Of a stretch of DNA of 64,000 nucleotides, positions 9,687 through 21,700 are shown one piece after another. Location of the stretch: positions 241,675-305,674 of the forward strand of contig NC_018247.1 in the NCBI RefSeq assembly GCF_000227135.1, read 5' to 3'. A program made the position numbers and the translations under genes. This DNA is from Leishmania donovani (lineage: Eukaryota > Euglenozoa > Kinetoplastea > Trypanosomatida > Trypanosomatidae). The notes beneath the pieces are model-generated. The model was not told the DNA's origin and searched no databases. It worked only from the letters and a program-made list of their open reading frames with translations. Positions within the stretch are counted from its first letter, which is position 1; each line of letters starts with the position of its first letter.

Positions 9687-11244
9687 AAACCTAGCAAGCA
9701 GCGAGGCGGTCATAGAGGGAGATGAGAACACCGCATACAAGTGGAGAGAGTTGTGCAGTGGAAGGGGAGGAGAAAGCAGAAGGAGCGCGCTGCGACGGCA
9801 GCCGACATTGCCGGTGCTTGCGTCCCTCGCCCCCACCCTCCCTCTCTGTGTGGTGCTGCTGTTTAAGAGTATATAAAAAAAACACAAAAGGAGGCCCTTT
9901 CCGTTCCTATGCGGCATCTTTTCCACTCATTCATCGTGCTTACGCGCCCGCCCCCTGGAGCAGAAACCTGGAGTGAGGAGGGGTGAAGCGGAGGTAGAGA
10001 AAGGGGATAAGACATGGATGGTGCGCTACTAATGCAGAGGCACATGTCTGTATGCGTATATGCGGTCATGGAGCACCTCCTCTCGGCCTCTCGGTGTCTG
10101 CCGGCGTGCGTGCTTCGATGTGAAGATTCGTGTTCGTTTGCCTGCACACGCGTGACCGTTTCCACTTTGTGTGCGTGCGTGTGCTTGATTAGATCGACCT
10201 CCGTTAACTTCCGACGCTGTTCCATGTCTCCGTTGTTGTTCTGGTGGTGTGTGACGGGTTCTCCCGTCACGCCCTCTAATTCCGTTTCTCTCCTTTTTCC
10301 AGGGTGCGCGCCACCTCGTCAGCACAACGCCAGAGCGTGTACAAAGTCAACAAAAAAGATCCGCCCGCCCCTCCCCCCTTATCCGCTCTCGGACCCCTCC
10401 CCTGCCGTGGATGTGCACCGAGCGAGGAGGCGCTGGCACGCGCGCACACGCGATAACTGTCGAAGGGCATCAAACGAGATGCATGATACATGGATGCACA
10501 GAGTGATGTTAGCTCGCACATACACGCTCACACACAACGAGCGGTAACTCCCCCCCCCCGATGGCTGGCGGCCCTTTCCACCCTCGCGCTCGGGCCTTTC
10601 TCGCGTGCTTACACGGCTTGTTTTGTCGCTCGTGACTACGGCACCAGCGCAGCGGTAGCAGCCGCAGCGGATGGGAGCCAGAATTGCGTAGAAGGATCGC
10701 GACAGGCCTGTTCACGCCCCCTTCCCCCACGCACCCCTCCTTTCTTCCCTGCACAGGAGCGCTTAGTCGATTTGTTGCTCTTCCATGTCCGACCCGCGGC
10801 TTCCCCACGGGACTCCTTCCTACCCCTCCGCCTCCCTCCCCTCTCTCTACTTTTCCCTTCGGTCCTCACCCCTGAGTGGGAAACGTGCGCGGATGCCGCC
10901 AACACGCTCATGCCTGTCTGTGAACACCGACAGCAGGTATCTCCTTCCCCTCTCCCTCCCCCTCCCTCTCCCCTCTCTCCCTTCTGCATTTCACTGAGTG
11001 GGCAGACAACGCAAGCGCTCTGCTGGGTGGAAGTGTCCCTGCGGGTTTGTGCGCGTGCGTTCGTGCGTGTATCTGTGTGTGTATGTGTATATGCGCATCC
11101 GAAGAATCCGTAGTGTACTGGAAGGTGCAGCGCGCAGACCACTCCAGGCCGTACAACAAGTAGCGCGCCAATTCAACGGGTAACAAGACGCACATTCGGC
11201 GCCGAAGGACTGAGCTGTGGCGGACGGCGGCGTTACGGCAAGAG
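9687..11244 (+). other. Intergenic region, PP2A-A to small basic protein gene
   Basis: The first 300 bases are purine-rich. An A-rich stretch (9870-9890) follows, then mixed GT-rich sequence and a strong CT-rich tract at 10,939-10,987. No protein-like open frame was found. Confidence 0.65.
10939..10998 (+). promoter_or_regulatory. Candidate trans-splice acceptor with two downstream uORFs
   Basis: A nearly pure pyrimidine tract of about 50 bases is followed by the first AG at 10,997-10,998. This would give a 5' UTR of about 246 nt for the gene at 11,245. That leader holds two upstream ATGs, at 11,083 (26 codons, stop at 11,163) and 11,091 (30 codons, stop at 11,183), in different phases. If the acceptor is right, both precede the main start. 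Confidence 0.4.
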
Positions 11245-11991
11245 ATGCTACGTCGCACACTCGCCCACTGTAACAGGCCGAAAGGCCCGCCAGGGCTGCG
11301 GCCCGGGAAGGAGTACCGCCTTACCGTTCCGTATCGCAGCGAGGTGACAATGATCCGTCAGGCCGGCTTGAAGAAGTTCAACAGCAACATCCGCGAGCTC
11401 TTCAAGAAGCCGTTGGAGCAGAACAACATCAAGGCTGTGCCACGTGACCTGGGTGAGCTGCCCCGCAACTACGTTGTGAAGCTGCTCTTCTTTCACCAGC
11501 CGATTCGCCTGCTTGACCTGTGGGAGCTGTGCAAGCAACACAACGACGTCCCCCTCGACTCTGCGCGGCACCTGCGCCTCGTGCTCAAAATTGCGAAGCT
11601 GCAGAAGTGGGTGTACGCAGAGAAAAATCAGACAGACAACCTGTACTACTACTACGTGCACCAGAGCCGCACACATGAGGTGCAACAGATGGTGCGGCAG
11701 GACGAGGTTGTGAAGCGAGCGCGGGAAACCGAGGTAAAGGTGCAGGCGATGCGAAAGGAAGAGGAGCGTCAGGCACGCCAGGCGCAGAGCCTTGATGACC
11801 GCATCATCGCCCTGCAGAACACGCTAGTGAGCAACGTGGGTCACATACGCGCCTTTGACCCCGCCTTCGTCGATGCCAAACCCTACGCCATGGAGTCTGG
11901 GGCGGTGAACTGCGCGTGGCACTGGGAGCGGGCAGCCGATGCGGCGGCACAGAGCTCGTTTTCTCACGCCGAAGAGAGCTCGAAGTCGTGA
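11245..11991 (+). CDS. Conserved-looking hypothetical protein, possibly mitochondrial
   Basis: 248 aa, function not recognised. The N-terminus (MLRRTLAHCNR) is basic with no acidic residue before about residue 22, which fits a mitochondrial presequence. Residues about 75-135 contain PIRLLDLWELCKQ followed by LRLVLKIAKLQKWVYAE and an unusual YYYY run, resembling a winged-helix-like helix-helix-strand unit. Residues about 145-180 form a charged helix rich in Arg, Glu and Gln. Strong third-position G/C and a clean ATG-to-TGA frame argue that it is a real gene. A mitoribosomal or mitochondrial RNA-processing role is possible because many such trypanosomatid proteins look like this, but that is inference only. 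Two short uORFs may precede it. Confidence 0.75.
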   Translation: MLRRTLAHCNRPKGPPGLRPGKEYRLTVPYRSEVTMIRQAGLKKFNSNIRELFKKPLEQNNIKAVPRDLGELPRNYVVKLLFFHQPIRLLDLWELCKQHNDVPLDSARHLRLVLKIAKLQKWVYAEKNQTDNLYYYYVHQSRTHEVQQMVRQDEVVKRARETEVKVQAMRKEEERQARQAQSLDDRIIALQNTLVSNVGHIRAFDPAFVDAKPYAMESGAVNCAWHWERAADAAAQSSFSHAEESSKS

Positions 11992-12549
11992 GAGTGGAAA
12001 GCAGTCTCCTTTCCCCCACCCCGCTGGTCGGCTGTGTGCGTGCATCCGCCGCGTCGCGTTCCTGCCGTTAAGGCTGTCTGCAGGGTCATGACTGTGCAAA
12101 CGGACGCGGAGAGATGTAGATGTGCGGGCAAGCGCACGGCTCGTTTATTCTCTTCCGCTGGGTAGGGTGCGCTTCCGTGCCGCTCGCGACACCCTTCCCC
12201 CTCCCTGCCGCGGTGGTGCGTTTGTTGGTATTACGTGCATGAGTGTGTGTGTGTGTGTGTGTGTGGCGTGTGGCTCGTTACGGTATGCGCCATGATAAAA
12301 ACGACATTGGCAGAGAGTAATCGAAAGAAAGAAACCCTCGGTGGGCTGCCCTTCAGGAAGGATCGAAGATGGTGATCGTGATGGGAATCCCCCCCTCCCT
12401 CCCCTCCTCCTCCCTCTCACTGCGAGCGAACACGAACACGCAGATCCAACAGGTGCGACCGTTTCGTTTGTGGGTCGTGCAACCCTTTTTTCATCATGTC
12501 GCCAACCACGAGCCCACTCTACCCCCCACTCCCACCCCACACACCTTAT

Positions 12550-12995
12550 TCGCAGGCAGCCTCACAGCTGCTTCCCCATGATGCCTGGAGCCACCCCTGG
12601 TACATCCCCCTTCTGATGGGGCAGACTCTCCACACCACTGAACAGTGAGGACCGTGTGGGATACGCTCAAGTCACGCCGCCGCAGTGCCATCCAGGACCT
12701 GGCCGCCGACATCAGCAGCGATACATCGCTCTGACCTTCCGCACCCCATGGAGGCCTAGCCCTGCCGCCACCAGAAGTGGTTTGGCATTTGGGCAGGGGA
12801 TATGAGGTGTGTGTGTGTGTGAAGTGGGGAAGGTGACTGCTTGGCTTCTCCCACAGAGAGTGGGTGTGCTTGATCCTGAGGTGCGACGCACTGCTGGGCG
12901 GTGTCGCCCCGTCGTGAGGGTGCACGTGAGAGGGCCCAGAACAAACAAGGGCGAGTGGGTGGAGAAGCAGACGAGTCGGCAACCGGCACCGTGGT
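12550..12995. mobile_element. Possible SIDER-type degenerate retroposon
   Basis: About 450 bases of balanced, non-repetitive sequence stand out against the simple-sequence spacer. No frame is kept open across it and it has no coding bias. Phrases such as GCACTGCTGGGCGGTGTCGC (near 12,889) resemble, from memory, Leishmania SIDER2 sequences, which sit in 3' UTRs and affect mRNA turnover. The position, downstream of a gene and before the next acceptor, fits. Ends and orientation cannot be fixed here. Confidence 0.4.
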
Positions 12996-13314
12996 AGATG
13001 TCTCCTTCCCGTCCAGGGAACTTTTCCGTCTTCGTTTCGCTCTTGCATCACTCCTCCGATCTATGCATGACGCTTTCTCTACGGGAATGCCTCACATACG
13101 CGGCTCTGAAGCCCCTCTTCCCCACATTCTTCTCCTCTCCAAGGTGCCTCCTACGCCGAGGTTAGTTCTCCTTATCCTTTTTATTTCCGCCCTTCTCTGT
13201 GACTCTCTACGCTGGTGATCTGCGTGCATAGCTTTTTGTTTGGTTGTTTTCGCGTTGATTGTGTGGAAGGGCGCGCGCGCGAGTGGGAGTGTGAGTGCAT
13301 AGTGCGTGGAAGCG

Positions 13315-13434
13315 CCTCCTTCATCCCTCTCCCTCTTCCCCTTCCCGCCCAATCTCTCTCTCTCTCGGCCTCTTATTGGTCTTATAATCTGCGTTACCGT
13401 TTGCCTTCTCTTCGTTTTTGGATCTTGGCACCAG
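13315..13434 (+). promoter_or_regulatory. Candidate trans-splice acceptor for Hikeshi gene
   Basis: A long C/T tract (13,315-13,376, then 13,400-13,419) has no AG until 13,433-13,434. Using that site leaves only 4 nt before the ATG at 13,439, an extremely short leader. Confidence 0.5.
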
Positions 13435-13438
13435 CGGA

Positions 13439-14086
13439 ATGCAGTGGCAGCAGGCGCCGCCGGGGATAGCAGCCCCCTACACGGCGGCACCCAGTAGCAC
13501 ATCACCGCCCCTCTTCGGTGTAATCATTCCCGGCTACCCCGTACAGACTGACATCTCCCCAGTCGACACCGGGCGGTGGATCGTCTACCTCGGTGTCGCA
13601 CCAGAAAGTTTTGTCGTGTTTCTCACCATGTCAGAGCCGCTCCCTCCCGGCCACGGCATCGGCCTCTTTCTCGCGCGCGAGGACACGATGAGTTTTCAGT
13701 ATGTTGGCGCCCTGACCCAGCAGCGGGCAAGCTTTATCGTTGAAGTCCCCGCTCTCTTTTTGAATGCCGCCCAGCCAATCCGTATCGTTCTCGGGCTGGC
13801 ACTGGAGCGGGAAGAGGAGCTGAAGAACCTCGGCTTCACGCACGAGCAGCCGTTGCAGCAATCGCAGGCAGCCACCAAGGTCGCCATCGCCGAGCGAATT
13901 CTCGAGGATCTGTATGGCTTCGTCGTGAGCTACGCCCGCACAATCACCTTGGGCGGCGGTAGCGGCACCAATGACGTTACCTCTATCGAGCCTGGCGACT
14001 ATGTCGTGATGCCAACGTCCTTTGTGGACAAGTGGCGCGCACGCCTGCAGTCAAAAATAACAAAGGACAACGCCTTCTGGACATAG
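13439..14086 (+). CDS. HIKESHI: Hikeshi/OPI10-family Hsp70 nuclear import factor
   Basis: 215 aa against about 197 in human Hikeshi, which carries Hsp70 into the nucleus during heat stress. The family domain starts at FGVIIPGYPVQTD (residue about 30), continues through FVVFLTMSEPLPPGHGIGLF, and ends with ILEDLYGFVVSYA and FVDKWRARLQ plus a terminal AFWT. These match in order the conserved N-terminal beta domain and C-terminal helix/LFW end of the family. The extra N-terminal 28 residues are Pro/Ala/Ser-rich. The ATG at 13,439 is the only methionine before the domain; the frame is open slightly upstream without another ATG. A role in heat stress in a parasite that moves between insect and mammal is attractive but inferred. 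Confidence 0.9.
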   Translation: MQWQQAPPGIAAPYTAAPSSTSPPLFGVIIPGYPVQTDISPVDTGRWIVYLGVAPESFVVFLTMSEPLPPGHGIGLFLAREDTMSFQYVGALTQQRASFIVEVPALFLNAAQPIRIVLGLALEREEELKNLGFTHEQPLQQSQAATKVAIAERILEDLYGFVVSYARTITLGGGSGTNDVTSIEPGDYVVMPTSFVDKWRARLQSKITKDNAFWT

Positions 14087-17000
14087 GCTCGAACGCGATG
14101 CCAAAAAGGGCGGCCGCACGGCGGTGAGAAAGAGCGGGGAGAGTGCGGCAGCAAACGGGAGAGCAGCACCTTCTCACCGTCAAGCGCGCGTGTGCGCCGT
14201 GTGAAGTGCACTGACCCGACCCCTTTCCTCGTAGAGCTCTTCCTTCTCTCTCTTTTGAGGGCTCATTTTCTCATTCTGCTGTTGTCGTTAGCGCACAAAA
14301 AAAAGGTGGAGGGGAGAAGTGCGTAGTGTATGGGCGCGCTGCTCTCGCTCAACGACAGCTGCCGTCGCTACGATCGTGTGCGACCTTGACGCGCAGTTTT
14401 GCGGTCTGCACAGGAAATGGCCGTTGTGAGGCTCGATCTGTGCCTCCCTCCTCCTCCTTCCTCCCTCCTCTCCCGCTCTCGCTTTTGCGTGTTTTTACTT
14501 GCCTGTACGCACCGCCGCCGTGTGTCTGTCTGCATGTGTGTTACGCTCCCACCTTCTTCCCCCACCCCCTCTTACTCTCTCCGTGTGTGGGGGGGGGGGA
14601 CGTCCCTGTGTGTGTAAAGGTCACCGTATCTTTCGAAGGCCTGCGCAGCGTTTTGCTTCTATGGTTCACGGTGCGGGAGCATACGAGGGTTCTCGTTGTT
14701 GTTGCTTGCACGATCTGATACAACAACGTACGAATCTGAAGGAAGAGGCGAAGAAAGAAGAAAAGAGCACAGAACGAGGGAGGGGCGGGACGCTGTTGCG
14801 TGTTGAAGCAAATAGAAGATGTCGGAAGGGCCACCCCTCCGATGACAAATCCGTGGCCAACCCTTTTCTCTTCGTCACTCTCTGTGCCCACTCCACTCCC
14901 TCTGCGAGCGCGCTTGCATTGCTTGACAGTGTCCTTCACAGAGTCGGCCGCATTCTGGAATCACGTGTCTCTTGTTCTCTCGTTTGAGGTGACGTGCACG
15001 CCGCAGTGCACGTCGAAGCAGCAGGGCCGGTAGCACCACCCTTCTGCCGCTGCGGCTGCTGAGGATTTGGCGCGATTCGCTTCATGTGAGCGAGCCAGCA
15101 TTACGGTGCCTCTTCTTATGCTACCCTCTCTACCAATCTGTCTCTCCCCTTCTCCCAACTTCTCTCTCTGCTTTGCTTTTTGATGTGGCTGCGCTGCTGC
15201 CGCCGCCAACACCACCACCGCTCTCCCACGCGCGCGCACGGCCCCCTCCCCCACCCTCCTCGGCCCCAACACCGCACGCGCAGGTTTGTTTTGTCGTGTT
15301 CTTTCCTTCCTTTCACTTACTTGCCTTCTCTCTTTTCTTTTTCATCGCTTCTCGTTTCTTCGCGCCCCTCTCTCTTCCTTCCTTGCCCTTCCTCTACCTA
15401 CCTTCCCTTACCTCCCTTCCTCTGCCCTTCCCCCTCGCTCTCTCCCGTCGTCGGAATCGCCTTTCGTGTGTGTGTGCGTGTGTGTGTCACGGTTGTGTGA
15501 AGGTGCTCTTGCGTGTGCGTCTCGACGGGTGCCAACGAGTGTCGTTGTTGCGCTTTTCTTTTTTTTGCATATCCCACGAGCGCGTAACATAGCAGCAGAA
15601 CAAAACAAGAAGGGAGGAAAAGGGGGAAAAAAGAAGCGTTGAGGGGGAGAATCGAAGAGGCGGCCCTCTTTCTGTTTTCTGAGCAGGCTAGTCTCTCGAC
15701 GTGCGGGTGAGAGAAATAAAAGCGAAGCGATTATCGGTGTGAGGTTGCCGTAACGCGCGGATACGCACGCATAGGCACGAGCACGTACGCGCGCCCCTCC
15801 CCCTTCACACACGCACACACGCCGGCACGAAGGCGCAGGCGGAACAAAAACAAAGAAGAGGGGAGGGAGAGCGTGCGTGGAGAACTCCCTACGCGTTGCT
15901 TTTCTGGCCTCGCGCTCCTCTCACGCTATTTTTTTTTGTTTTGTTTTGTTTCCACCACCACCACCACCTCTTCACCTTCCTTTGTGCACTGTGGCCTTTG
16001 CTGGTTGTGTTTCGGTGTTTTGTTTGTTTCTGTATTTTGTGCTCGTATAGAGGGGACCCAGCGCTGGATTGGGCTGCTCGTTCTTCTCAGCTCCGCTCTC
16101 TCTCTCACCTGTCTGTGCGACCCAACTCCGTTACCTTCACCCCTCTTCCCTCTGCTGATCTCGTCCTCGTTGTCGTTGCATCTCAGTACCCTGCCTTCTC
16201 CTTTTCCCCCTCTTGTGCGCTTGTCTCTCAGACTCCCGTCTTCCTTCCCTCCCCGCCCGTTTTTCTTCTCCCCCCCCTCCGCCCACCCACCCCACCCCAC
16301 CCACTCCATCCCCCACTTGGTAGCAGAAGCATACATCTACACAGAGTCTTCCCCTGCCCTCGCAGCCCTTTGGGTTGTCTTTCTGGTTTTTGTCTGGTTT
16401 CTTCGTGCGTTTCTTTTTTTCTGCGTATATATATTATATCGGTGCGAACCAACGCCCCACCAACGCACCTATACCTTACATCTATACGCACACGCGCCAG
16501 CGGGTAGGGGGGATACAGAGAGAGAGAGGTGCTAGAATCCAAGCTCTCTTGAGGTTCCAGCTCCCTCTCTGTGTGTGAGCTTGCGTGTGTGTGTGTGTGT
16601 GCGTTTTATCCCCCATCCCTCCTCCTTCGGCCTACATCTCTTCACTGCTTTTCCTCTCCACCATCGGCATCTCTTACATCAGACCCCCTCCCCTCCCCAC
16701 CTACCGCGACTCCCCAGCGCTTTTTAATCACTCTCCTTCCTCTCTAACGCCCTCTCGCCCTCCCTTACCCCTCACCCCTCACCCCTGCTTCTCTGCATTC
16801 ATTTCGTTGTTCTTTTTGACCTGCGAGCCTATACGCTGGCAGGAAGCAAAATACGCGATACACGGGAGGGGCCGAGCAAGCGAGATTGAGCGAGAGACGG
16901 AGCGAGTACACCTCTCACACCAAGACAAGCACTCTAGAAAACGCAGTCGCCGTGCTTGCAAAGACATCAACCACGAAAAAAAAAGAATTTCCTTTCCCGT

Positions 17001-18398
17001 GCTCCGTTTTTTTCCCGTTTTCTTACCGGTTTTGTTTTGTAGTAGTAGTGCTTGGAGAAACGGGAGAGAAAGCGCCGTGCGCCCTCCCCTTGTTTTGTTT
17101 GGTGTGCTTGTCTGGGCTCCTCTTACCGCCCCCCCCTTCTCTCTCGCTATCTTCACGCCCGCCAACCCCTCACATATCCCCCCGCTCTTCACTTTTTTGG
17201 GGGTTTTGTTGGTCGCTTGTTCTCGTCCCGGCGTTTTGTGTGGTGTGTGTGTGTGAGTGTGTGCCCGCAGGAGAGAAAAAGGGAGGGGGAGGCACCGCTG
17301 CCGTGACGACAGCAGACCGCCGAACAGGATCCAGTGAGCGGTACCGGAGCGAACCCCAGCAAAATAAAGAGGCGAGGGGGGCAGGGAAAAAGTAAGCAAA
17401 AAGAAAAGGGAAGTAAACGCGGGAGAGGGAAGAACCGTCGCCTCGTCGCGTCACTTCACTTCACCTCTCTCTTCCTCCGTTACGGTTGGTGTTTAGCTGG
17501 TGCTTGTGCACGTTCGAGGGCGCTAGCGCCTTTCTCTGTGTGTGGGGCAAGCTCAGGGTGTGTGTGTGTGTGTGTGTGTCTGGGGCGTGCGTCCTCTTGC
17601 TGCTGTTCATTTTCTCTCGCGAGTGTAAAACGTAAGCAGCGAGGGAGACGATAAGAAGAAGGCACGAAAACGCGTCGGTGTTTTCGACGAAGACGAACAA
17701 GCGCACGAGAGACGGAAACGATCGGGTCGTGTACGCCAAACGGGTGTGAGAGAACACAGAATGTGAAAGGGGGAGAGCAGACCGACAAGAACAGCATAAA
17801 AAAAAGGAGGATACACACATTACGGAAATCAAGGAGCATCTCTTATTTCTTGCTTTGGTGTTTCCTAGCGCCCTCGCTCTTTCGATTCGCTTTTTTGGTT
17901 TTACGACTGGTGTCCCTTCCCAGCACTCGCCCCTCTTTCCATTTCTCTCTCTCTGTTGTCCTTTTGCCGCTGCTCGCTGTTCTCATCCCTCTCAAGAGTG
18001 CTCGTCGATCCTTTATTTGTCCGCACGCGTTAAAATAAGCGTGTGTCTAAGCTCGCGCGCCTGCGTGCGCCCGTGTTCGTGTGTGTGTGTGGATCCCTGA
18101 CAGGGAAAGGGGGTTGCGTTTACCGAAAGCGTCTTTCCTTCCCTCTCCTCTCTTGTCTGTGTGCCTCACGCCTCCTCGGTCTATTTCTATTTCCGTGTAT
18201 CGTTTGGGTTCACCGTCTACACGTCGTGTCCCGTCGTCGGTCGTATCTGCCGCTCGCACTGTAGGAGTGGGCGCTTTTGTTGTTGTCTTCTCTTTTTATC
18301 TGTTTGTTTGTGCGTGTTTGCGCTTGCGTCGTTGTGCGACCGGCCTTGCCGAGTGTGTGAACACGTGTGCGTGCAGGCGGCGCGTCAAAACGTGTGTT

Positions 18399-18416
18399 TA
18401 TATATATATATATATA
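18399..18416. repeat. (TA)n microsatellite
   Basis: Pure alternating TA, seen directly, within the likely 3' UTR just upstream of the probable acceptor of the first paralogue. Confidence 0.9.
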
Positions 18417-18477
18417 CACATACACAGCGTCTTATCGATTGCCCGTGTCTGTCCGTCCGTCTGTTGTTGGTGTGGCC

Positions 18478-18542
18478 CTCTCCTCTTTTGGCTGCCCCTC
18501 CTCCCCTTTTTTTCCTCTTCGTTTCGCGTGTCCCTCTCTCAG
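18478..18542 (+). promoter_or_regulatory. Candidate trans-splice acceptor for paralogue 1
   Basis: A C/T tract of about 60 bases ends in CTCTCAG, with the AG at 18,541-18,542. The resulting 5' UTR would be about 238 nt, with a (CA)n array and a purine/A-rich end directly before the ATG. Confidence 0.5.
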
Positions 18543-18780
18543 TTTGAACCTCGCCTCGTGTGTTCGCTGTTTTTGTTGTTCGTCCCCTGCCTGGCGAATC
18601 CCTCGCCTTCCCGCCCTCTCCCACACACACGCACGCACACACACACACACATACATACATACACGTACGTAGAGGCCTCCGCACCAGCAGTCCCAGTGCT
18701 TTCACCAAAGAGGCGAAGCCCAGCCAGAGAAAGGCGCGACCTGAACCGAGCGCCCACGAAAAAAAAAGACGAAAAAAAAA

Positions 18781-21700
18781 ATGGGTGGCTATCCTTCTCA
18801 CGATGCGCCGAACTTTCTGTTCGCGACGGCAGCGCAGCACCCCAACAACGGCGGTACGACAGAAGTATGCCTCGTTCCGCTTCTGCGGCGTCACTTCAAC
18901 GATACAAACAGGCGACTGAAAGATGCGGTGGCGCAGCTCTACTTTGACGGCCCACCCAACACGACGGCGCTCGCCCTCCAGGCAATGCAGAACGGCATTT
19001 CCTCGAACTGCACCACACCCGACCTCTCGGCGCAGACATCCCTGCACAATATGAGCGACACGGCGAGCGGTGTCACCCCTTCTGCCGGCCCACCGCCGCC
19101 GGCGCTCAACGCCGCCTTCGCCAGCAGCGGGAACTTCGACGCCAGCGCCGAGACGAAGCGGAAGGCTGTGCACGCGTACAAGGCCATGGACCAGCTGCTG
19201 AACGAGATTGAGGCATCTTTCTTCACAACAACTCGTGTCGTGTACGATTCGGCGTCACAGGCCAACGCGAAGTTGCGCGAGAAGCGCTTGGCCTCAATCA
19301 AGGGCATGGACAAGACAAAGAGCCCCAAGGTGGGCCCGGCCGTGGGTGGGTCTGTGAAGGGGGATCTGGCGGCTCCTCGTGCCATCGGCAGCTCCTCTCG
19401 TGCATCGCTCTCGTCGCAGCAGTCACTGACGCCTCCCCCGCCTCCAATCCTGCGGCCGGTGCCGTGCGCGGTATGCACCATCGAGCCGGACACGTCGGGC
19501 CGTCGAGGCTCGTCAGGGCAGCAGAACTCCACGAGCCCCAACGGCGCTAAGGGCAACAACACTCTGACAGCGCTGAATGTTCCGACTCCGACAGCGGGCC
19601 CCAACGGACTGCAGATGTCCGGCTCCAGCGGCAGTGTAGGCAGCAATCCGTCCTCGCCGGAGTGGGTGACTGTGCAGGGCCGTCGTCTGCGCTGCATTGG
19701 GTACCTCTCGTGCTTTTCGAAGCCGCGAACTGTCGACTACGAGTCGAGGGAGGTCTACGGACCAGAGTCGAAACCGCCCCTGCACGTGCTGCGCATCAAC
19801 GAGTGTGGCTCCAAGGGCCTGGACGTGGCATTTGAGCTGATCTTCGAGAACGAGTACAAGTACATGCACCTGCTGGAGCCGGTCGTCTTCTTGGCCAGCA
19901 TAATGTTCCGCTCTCAGTACCTGACCAGCAGCATGCTGCAGCGTCCCGTTCACTCGCCTGAGGTGGAAAACGCGTACTACGCGCACCTGCAGCTGCTTAA
20001 CATTCATGTAGTGCTGTCAAAAGACCGGGTGCACCAGCTGAAGATACTACAGGAGCAGCTTCCGCTCCTGGACTTCGTGGAAGAGATGGGTCTTAGCGAG
20101 CGGCACCTCGGCGCGAGCGTCGGCGGTGAGACGGCCTCCTGCGGAGGTGGTGCGGCTTCGCTGGAGACAACGTTGACTGTCGGCGACATTTCGGCAGAGA
20201 TTATCGCTGCCGCGACGGCGGACGGAGAAGCCCCGACGAAGACCGACAGCGACACCCTGGTGCAGACCGTTGTCAGCGACGGCGGCGAGGTGGCGAAGCC
20301 GCAGCGGCAGGCCCGCGGCGACGACTCCGAGGACAGGGAGCACTCCGATGTGGATGATGACGGGCACAAGAGCGGGGCAGCCGGCACGGTCGCCGATGTC
20401 GCAGCGGCGGAGAAGGCGGTCAAGAAAAAGGAAGATGGCGAGAACGAAGACGACGACGCGGCCGACTCGACGCGCAACACCACGGTAGATTGGGAGAAGG
20501 ATGCGAAGCCCAGCAGCGCCTCGGCCCCTACAGCAAGTCGTCGCACACGCCGCAGCCGCCGCCGCCAGCGCAAACAGAAGACGGCCGAGCCGCAAGACGA
20601 GATCTACCGCAAGACGCACTGCACCATGCCTGAAGTCTCCTTGTACGAGTTGAGTTCTGGCGAGCGTGGAATTGAGGTCATCTTCGATGGTGCGCTGCTC
20701 GCGCGCATGATGAAGCTGATTGCCGAGACGGCCGCATACGAGACCGTCAAAAACTCTTTCATCCGGTGTGATATGGGGCCGCTGATGAAGGAGCGCCGCC
20801 ACCTCAACCAGAGCCGCCGCGAAGCACTGCAAGAAGATGGCAGCCTCGAGCGCGAGGAGGAGCGCGTAATGGGAAGCACGATTGTCGCCGCCACGGTGCG
20901 CCACTGGGTGAAGGAAGGCCTTGCTGCCGAGGAGGAGAAGCGCAAGAAGGCGCAGGCAGCAGCAGCGCACGCAGAGCAAGCGCAACAGGCCGCGACCACC
21001 CAGGCCGCCGCCGCTGCAGCCGCCCAAACCCACCCACCCCCGCCCCCGCTGGCGGCGCAGATGCTGCACAATCTCCCCGCGATGCACGCCAACATAGCGC
21101 AGGGCGTTGCACCGAATGCGCTGACGGGGTCCGCGGCACCCACAACTGCCGGACACCCGTTGCTCGCTGCGCAGGCGGCAGCGATGGGGCAAAACCCAGC
21201 CATGCTGCGCATGGGCATGGTGCCGTCCAACCAGCCGACGGCGGCAGCAGCCCCGACCACGGCCTCCACCGCGTGTGCCCCCATGCTAATGTACGTGCCC
21301 GGCGTTGGTTACGTGCAAGTGCCGAGCAACTCCCGAGTCTTGACGGCGCCAGCCGCGCCGACGCAGGCGGCGCACCCGGCATACGTGATCAACCCGGCAA
21401 CGGGTCAGCCAATGATGGTGGCTCCTCAAGCCGCATCCGCAGGCGCCACCAGCGCCTCTGGCACACCCCCGCAGCCGCCACAGATAATGGCCTTTCCGTC
21501 TATGATGCACATGTACAACGTACCCCAGCAACAACAGCAGATGATAGGGGCCTCGCAACAGTACTTTGCTGCTCAAGCAGCGCCGCAGGCAGTGCAGCAG
21601 TCGCAGCAGCAGTACCAGTACATGATGGGTCCTGGTGGGCAACTGCTGATGGTGCCGGTGGCGTCCGCGCCAACGGCGCAGGCAGTGCAGCAGCCACAGC

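Larger units (their letters stand above)
11992..13438 (+). other. Intergenic region containing a possible retroposon
   Basis: Holds (TG)n at about 12,242-12,264, a C/T-rich tract near 12,385-12,420, a high-complexity block at about 12,550-12,995 (listed separately), and a pyrimidine tract at 13,315-13,376 leading to the next gene. No coding frame supported. Confidence 0.7.
14087..18780 (+). other. 4.7-kb spacer before the first paralogue
   Basis: CT-rich and T-rich sequence alternates with purine-rich islands (about 14,735-14,790, 15,590-15,660, 16,840-16,990, 17,270-17,440 and 18,690-18,780). It carries (TG)n at 16,583-16,602 and 17,561-17,579, (TA)n at 18,399-18,416 and (CA)n at about 18,622-18,650. 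Open frames up to about 290 codons occur because pyrimidine-rich DNA has few stops; their products are Ser/Leu/Pro/Phe simple sequence. No gene supported. Confidence 0.7.

Noticed and set aside
18081..18947. 288-codon frame overlapping the start of paralogue 1
   Set aside because: Simple-sequence product in the likely leader region; runs out of phase into a gene with clear homology blocks.
20047..21192. 381-codon reverse frame inside paralogue 1
   Set aside because: Shadow of GC-rich coding sequence on the opposite strand; Arg/Leu/Gly-rich product, no motifs.
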